DNA from: Clostridia bacterium
GTDB lineage: Bacteria; Bacillota; Clostridia; Oscillospirales; Acutalibacteraceae
Direction of reading: 5' to 3'
Assembly (NCBI GenBank): GCA_017534365.1
Contig: JAFWCS010000117.1
Coordinates: 1 to 6,404 of the forward strand
Length of the DNA: 6,404 bases
Below are positions 5,451 to 6,404 of the stretch, piece by piece. Within the stretch, counting starts at the first letter, position 1. The number at the start of each line of letters is the position of its first letter. Both the position numbers and the translations under genes were made by a program. The notes below the pieces were generated by a model that saw only the letters and a list, made by a program, of their open reading frames with translations, was not told the origin of the DNA and did no database searches.

Positions 5451-6395
5451 ATGATTCGCGACTATCTGATAATCACAGACGACCCGAAGAAAAAATATGA
5501 GATCGGCAAACGTATGGCCAACGAGGTCACGATCCGGGAGGGAGAGGAGCTTAAACAGTTCTACACGCCCCTGATGCTGCGCAAGATGGCGGATCAGATT
5601 GCGCATTACGATCCGTCGCTCAGCGCCGAAGAGACGGATTTCCTCTGTTATCAATTCATCTATGATTTCTGGGTCTACGGCTGTACCGTCGACGAAGAGT
5701 ATTATCTCGGCCTGAAAGATAAAACCGACGCGGAAAAGCGGGAATACATGGTCGGCAAGAACCGCAGTGTGTACGTCAAGCATCTCAATTGGGATGCCGG
5801 CCCGGACCGCGTGGAGCAGCTGGAAGACAAGTACCGCCTGTATCAGACGCTGGAGCCTTATTATAAACGCGACGTGATCGAGATCCGCAGCATGGAGGAT
5901 TACGATACGTTCGCCGCGTTCGCTGCAAAGCATCCGGTGTTCGTTGTCAAGCCGTCGAATTTCTTCTTCGGCATCGGCGTGCACAAGGTCGATCTGAAAG
6001 ATTTCAGCGGCGACGCGCGCAGGGCGATGGAAAGCATCCTCGGCGAGGGCGAGGCGCTCCACGCGAAGCATCCTTACCGCGCATCCAAAATGGTGATCGA
6101 GGAGCTGATCGAGCAGCATCCGGCGCTGTCCGCGCTGCACCCCGCCTCCGTGAACTGCATCCGTGTCACCGCGGTGCGGGATCCGGCCGGCAAGGTGCAT
6201 ATCTATCACCCCTGGATCAAGGCCGGCATCGGCGGCTCCTTCGTGGCGACGGCCGCCTCCGACGGCTTTGACGCGGAGATCGACCCCGCAACGGGCGTTG
6301 TGATCACGGATGGCTTCCAGGAAAGCGGCAACATCTACAAGGTCCATCCCGACTCCGGCATCACGATCAAGGGCTATAGTGGACGAGACGACTGA
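5451..6395 (+). CDS. ATP-grasp ligase paralogue, C-terminally truncated (second copy; possible frameshift)
   Basis: A 314-residue protein clearly paralogous to the gene just upstream. Shared blocks: ITDDPKK (8-14), FIYDFWVYGCTVDEEYY (69-85), LEDKYRLYQTLEPYYKRDVI (124-143), HPVFVVKP with Lys167 (161-168), GIGVHKVDL (174-182), MVIEELIE (214-221), HPASVNCIRVTAV (230-242) and HPWIKAGIGGSFVA (253-266). The glycine loop differs: NFFFGIG instead of DLSGGRG, which may change nucleotide or substrate handling. The frame stops at TGA 6393-6395, right after KVHPDSGITIKGYS. The paralogue has about 79 further residues there, including the GWD and EVN(Q) metal-binding motifs. As read, the protein would lack the final ATP-Mg site and could not be a normal ligase. 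A frameshift (real or a sequencing error) is likely, because the next frame reads WTRRLMTE where the paralogue has WQELLALAE. Only 9 bases follow, so this cannot be settled here. It may be a pseudogene or a gene mis-read near a contig end. Confidence 0.82.
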   Translation: MIRDYLIITDDPKKKYEIGKRMANEVTIREGEELKQFYTPLMLRKMADQIAHYDPSLSAEETDFLCYQFIYDFWVYGCTVDEEYYLGLKDKTDAEKREYMVGKNRSVYVKHLNWDAGPDRVEQLEDKYRLYQTLEPYYKRDVIEIRSMEDYDTFAAFAAKHPVFVVKPSNFFFGIGVHKVDLKDFSGDARRAMESILGEGEALHAKHPYRASKMVIEELIEQHPALSALHPASVNCIRVTAVRDPAGKVHIYHPWIKAGIGGSFVATAASDGFDAEIDPATGVVITDGFQESGNIYKVHPDSGITIKGYSGRDD

Positions 6396-6404
6396 TGACG
6401 GAGA

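Noticed and set aside
5415..6347. Minus-strand open frame of 310 codons opposite the second ATP-grasp gene
   Set aside because: The sense strand has clear ATP-grasp motifs throughout; the antisense frame shows none of its own.
1..6404. Search by eye for CRISPR repeats, tRNA or rRNA genes, insertion sequences and long direct or inverted repeats
   Set aside because: None was recognised; the window is almost entirely protein-coding and no gap between genes exceeds 46 bases.

Overview
The window is a compact, single-direction block of six genes, all on the + strand, from a GC-rich bacterium. The G/C-rich third codon positions, strong AAGGAGG-type ribosome binding sites, a GTG start and the family-level look of the proteins suggest an anaerobic Clostridia-type Firmicute, perhaps Oscillospirales-like. 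This placement is inference and no marker gene is present. Gaps between genes are 15 to 46 bases, and one pair overlaps by 8 bases. No convincing internal promoter or terminator is seen, so the block reads as one operon whose two ends lie outside the window.

Layout. Positions 2-643 hold the C-terminal part of a probable TIM-barrel protein, best compared with the peptidase U32-like group. Positions 659-1702 encode an NAD(P)H-dependent 2-oxoacid/2-hydroxyacid oxidoreductase of the malate/L-lactate dehydrogenase type 2 (Ldh/YiaK/AllD) family. Positions 1736-2875 encode a HpcH/HpaI aldolase/citrate-lyase-like C-C bond lyase of the subtype known from tellurium-resistance-associated (ter) biosynthetic operons. 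Positions 2901-3407 and 3400-4257 encode the beta and alpha parts of a class I (Fe-S) fumarase/tartrate dehydratase-like hydro-lyase, in the reverse of the usual gene order. Positions 4277-5404 and 5451-6395 encode two paralogous ATP-grasp ligases of the 'sugar-transfer associated' type. The second ends early, 9 bases before the window edge, and lacks the C-terminal metal-binding part of the fold.

How the genes may work together (inference). A 2-oxoacid reductase, a C-C lyase/aldolase and a class I hydro-lyase are all suited to small hydroxy- or oxo-(di)carboxylates such as malate-like acids. ATP-grasp enzymes activate a carboxylate with ATP and join it to a nucleophile. The block therefore looks like a small specialised-metabolite pathway: three enzymes make or adjust a carboxylic acid building block, and two ligases condense it with amine or hydroxyl partners. 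Several family-typical active-site residues are changed (Asn for His in the dehydrogenase; the RDxxH and GPTTSxR motifs in the hydratase beta part). This suggests substrates other than those of central metabolism. No exact product can be named from the sequence.
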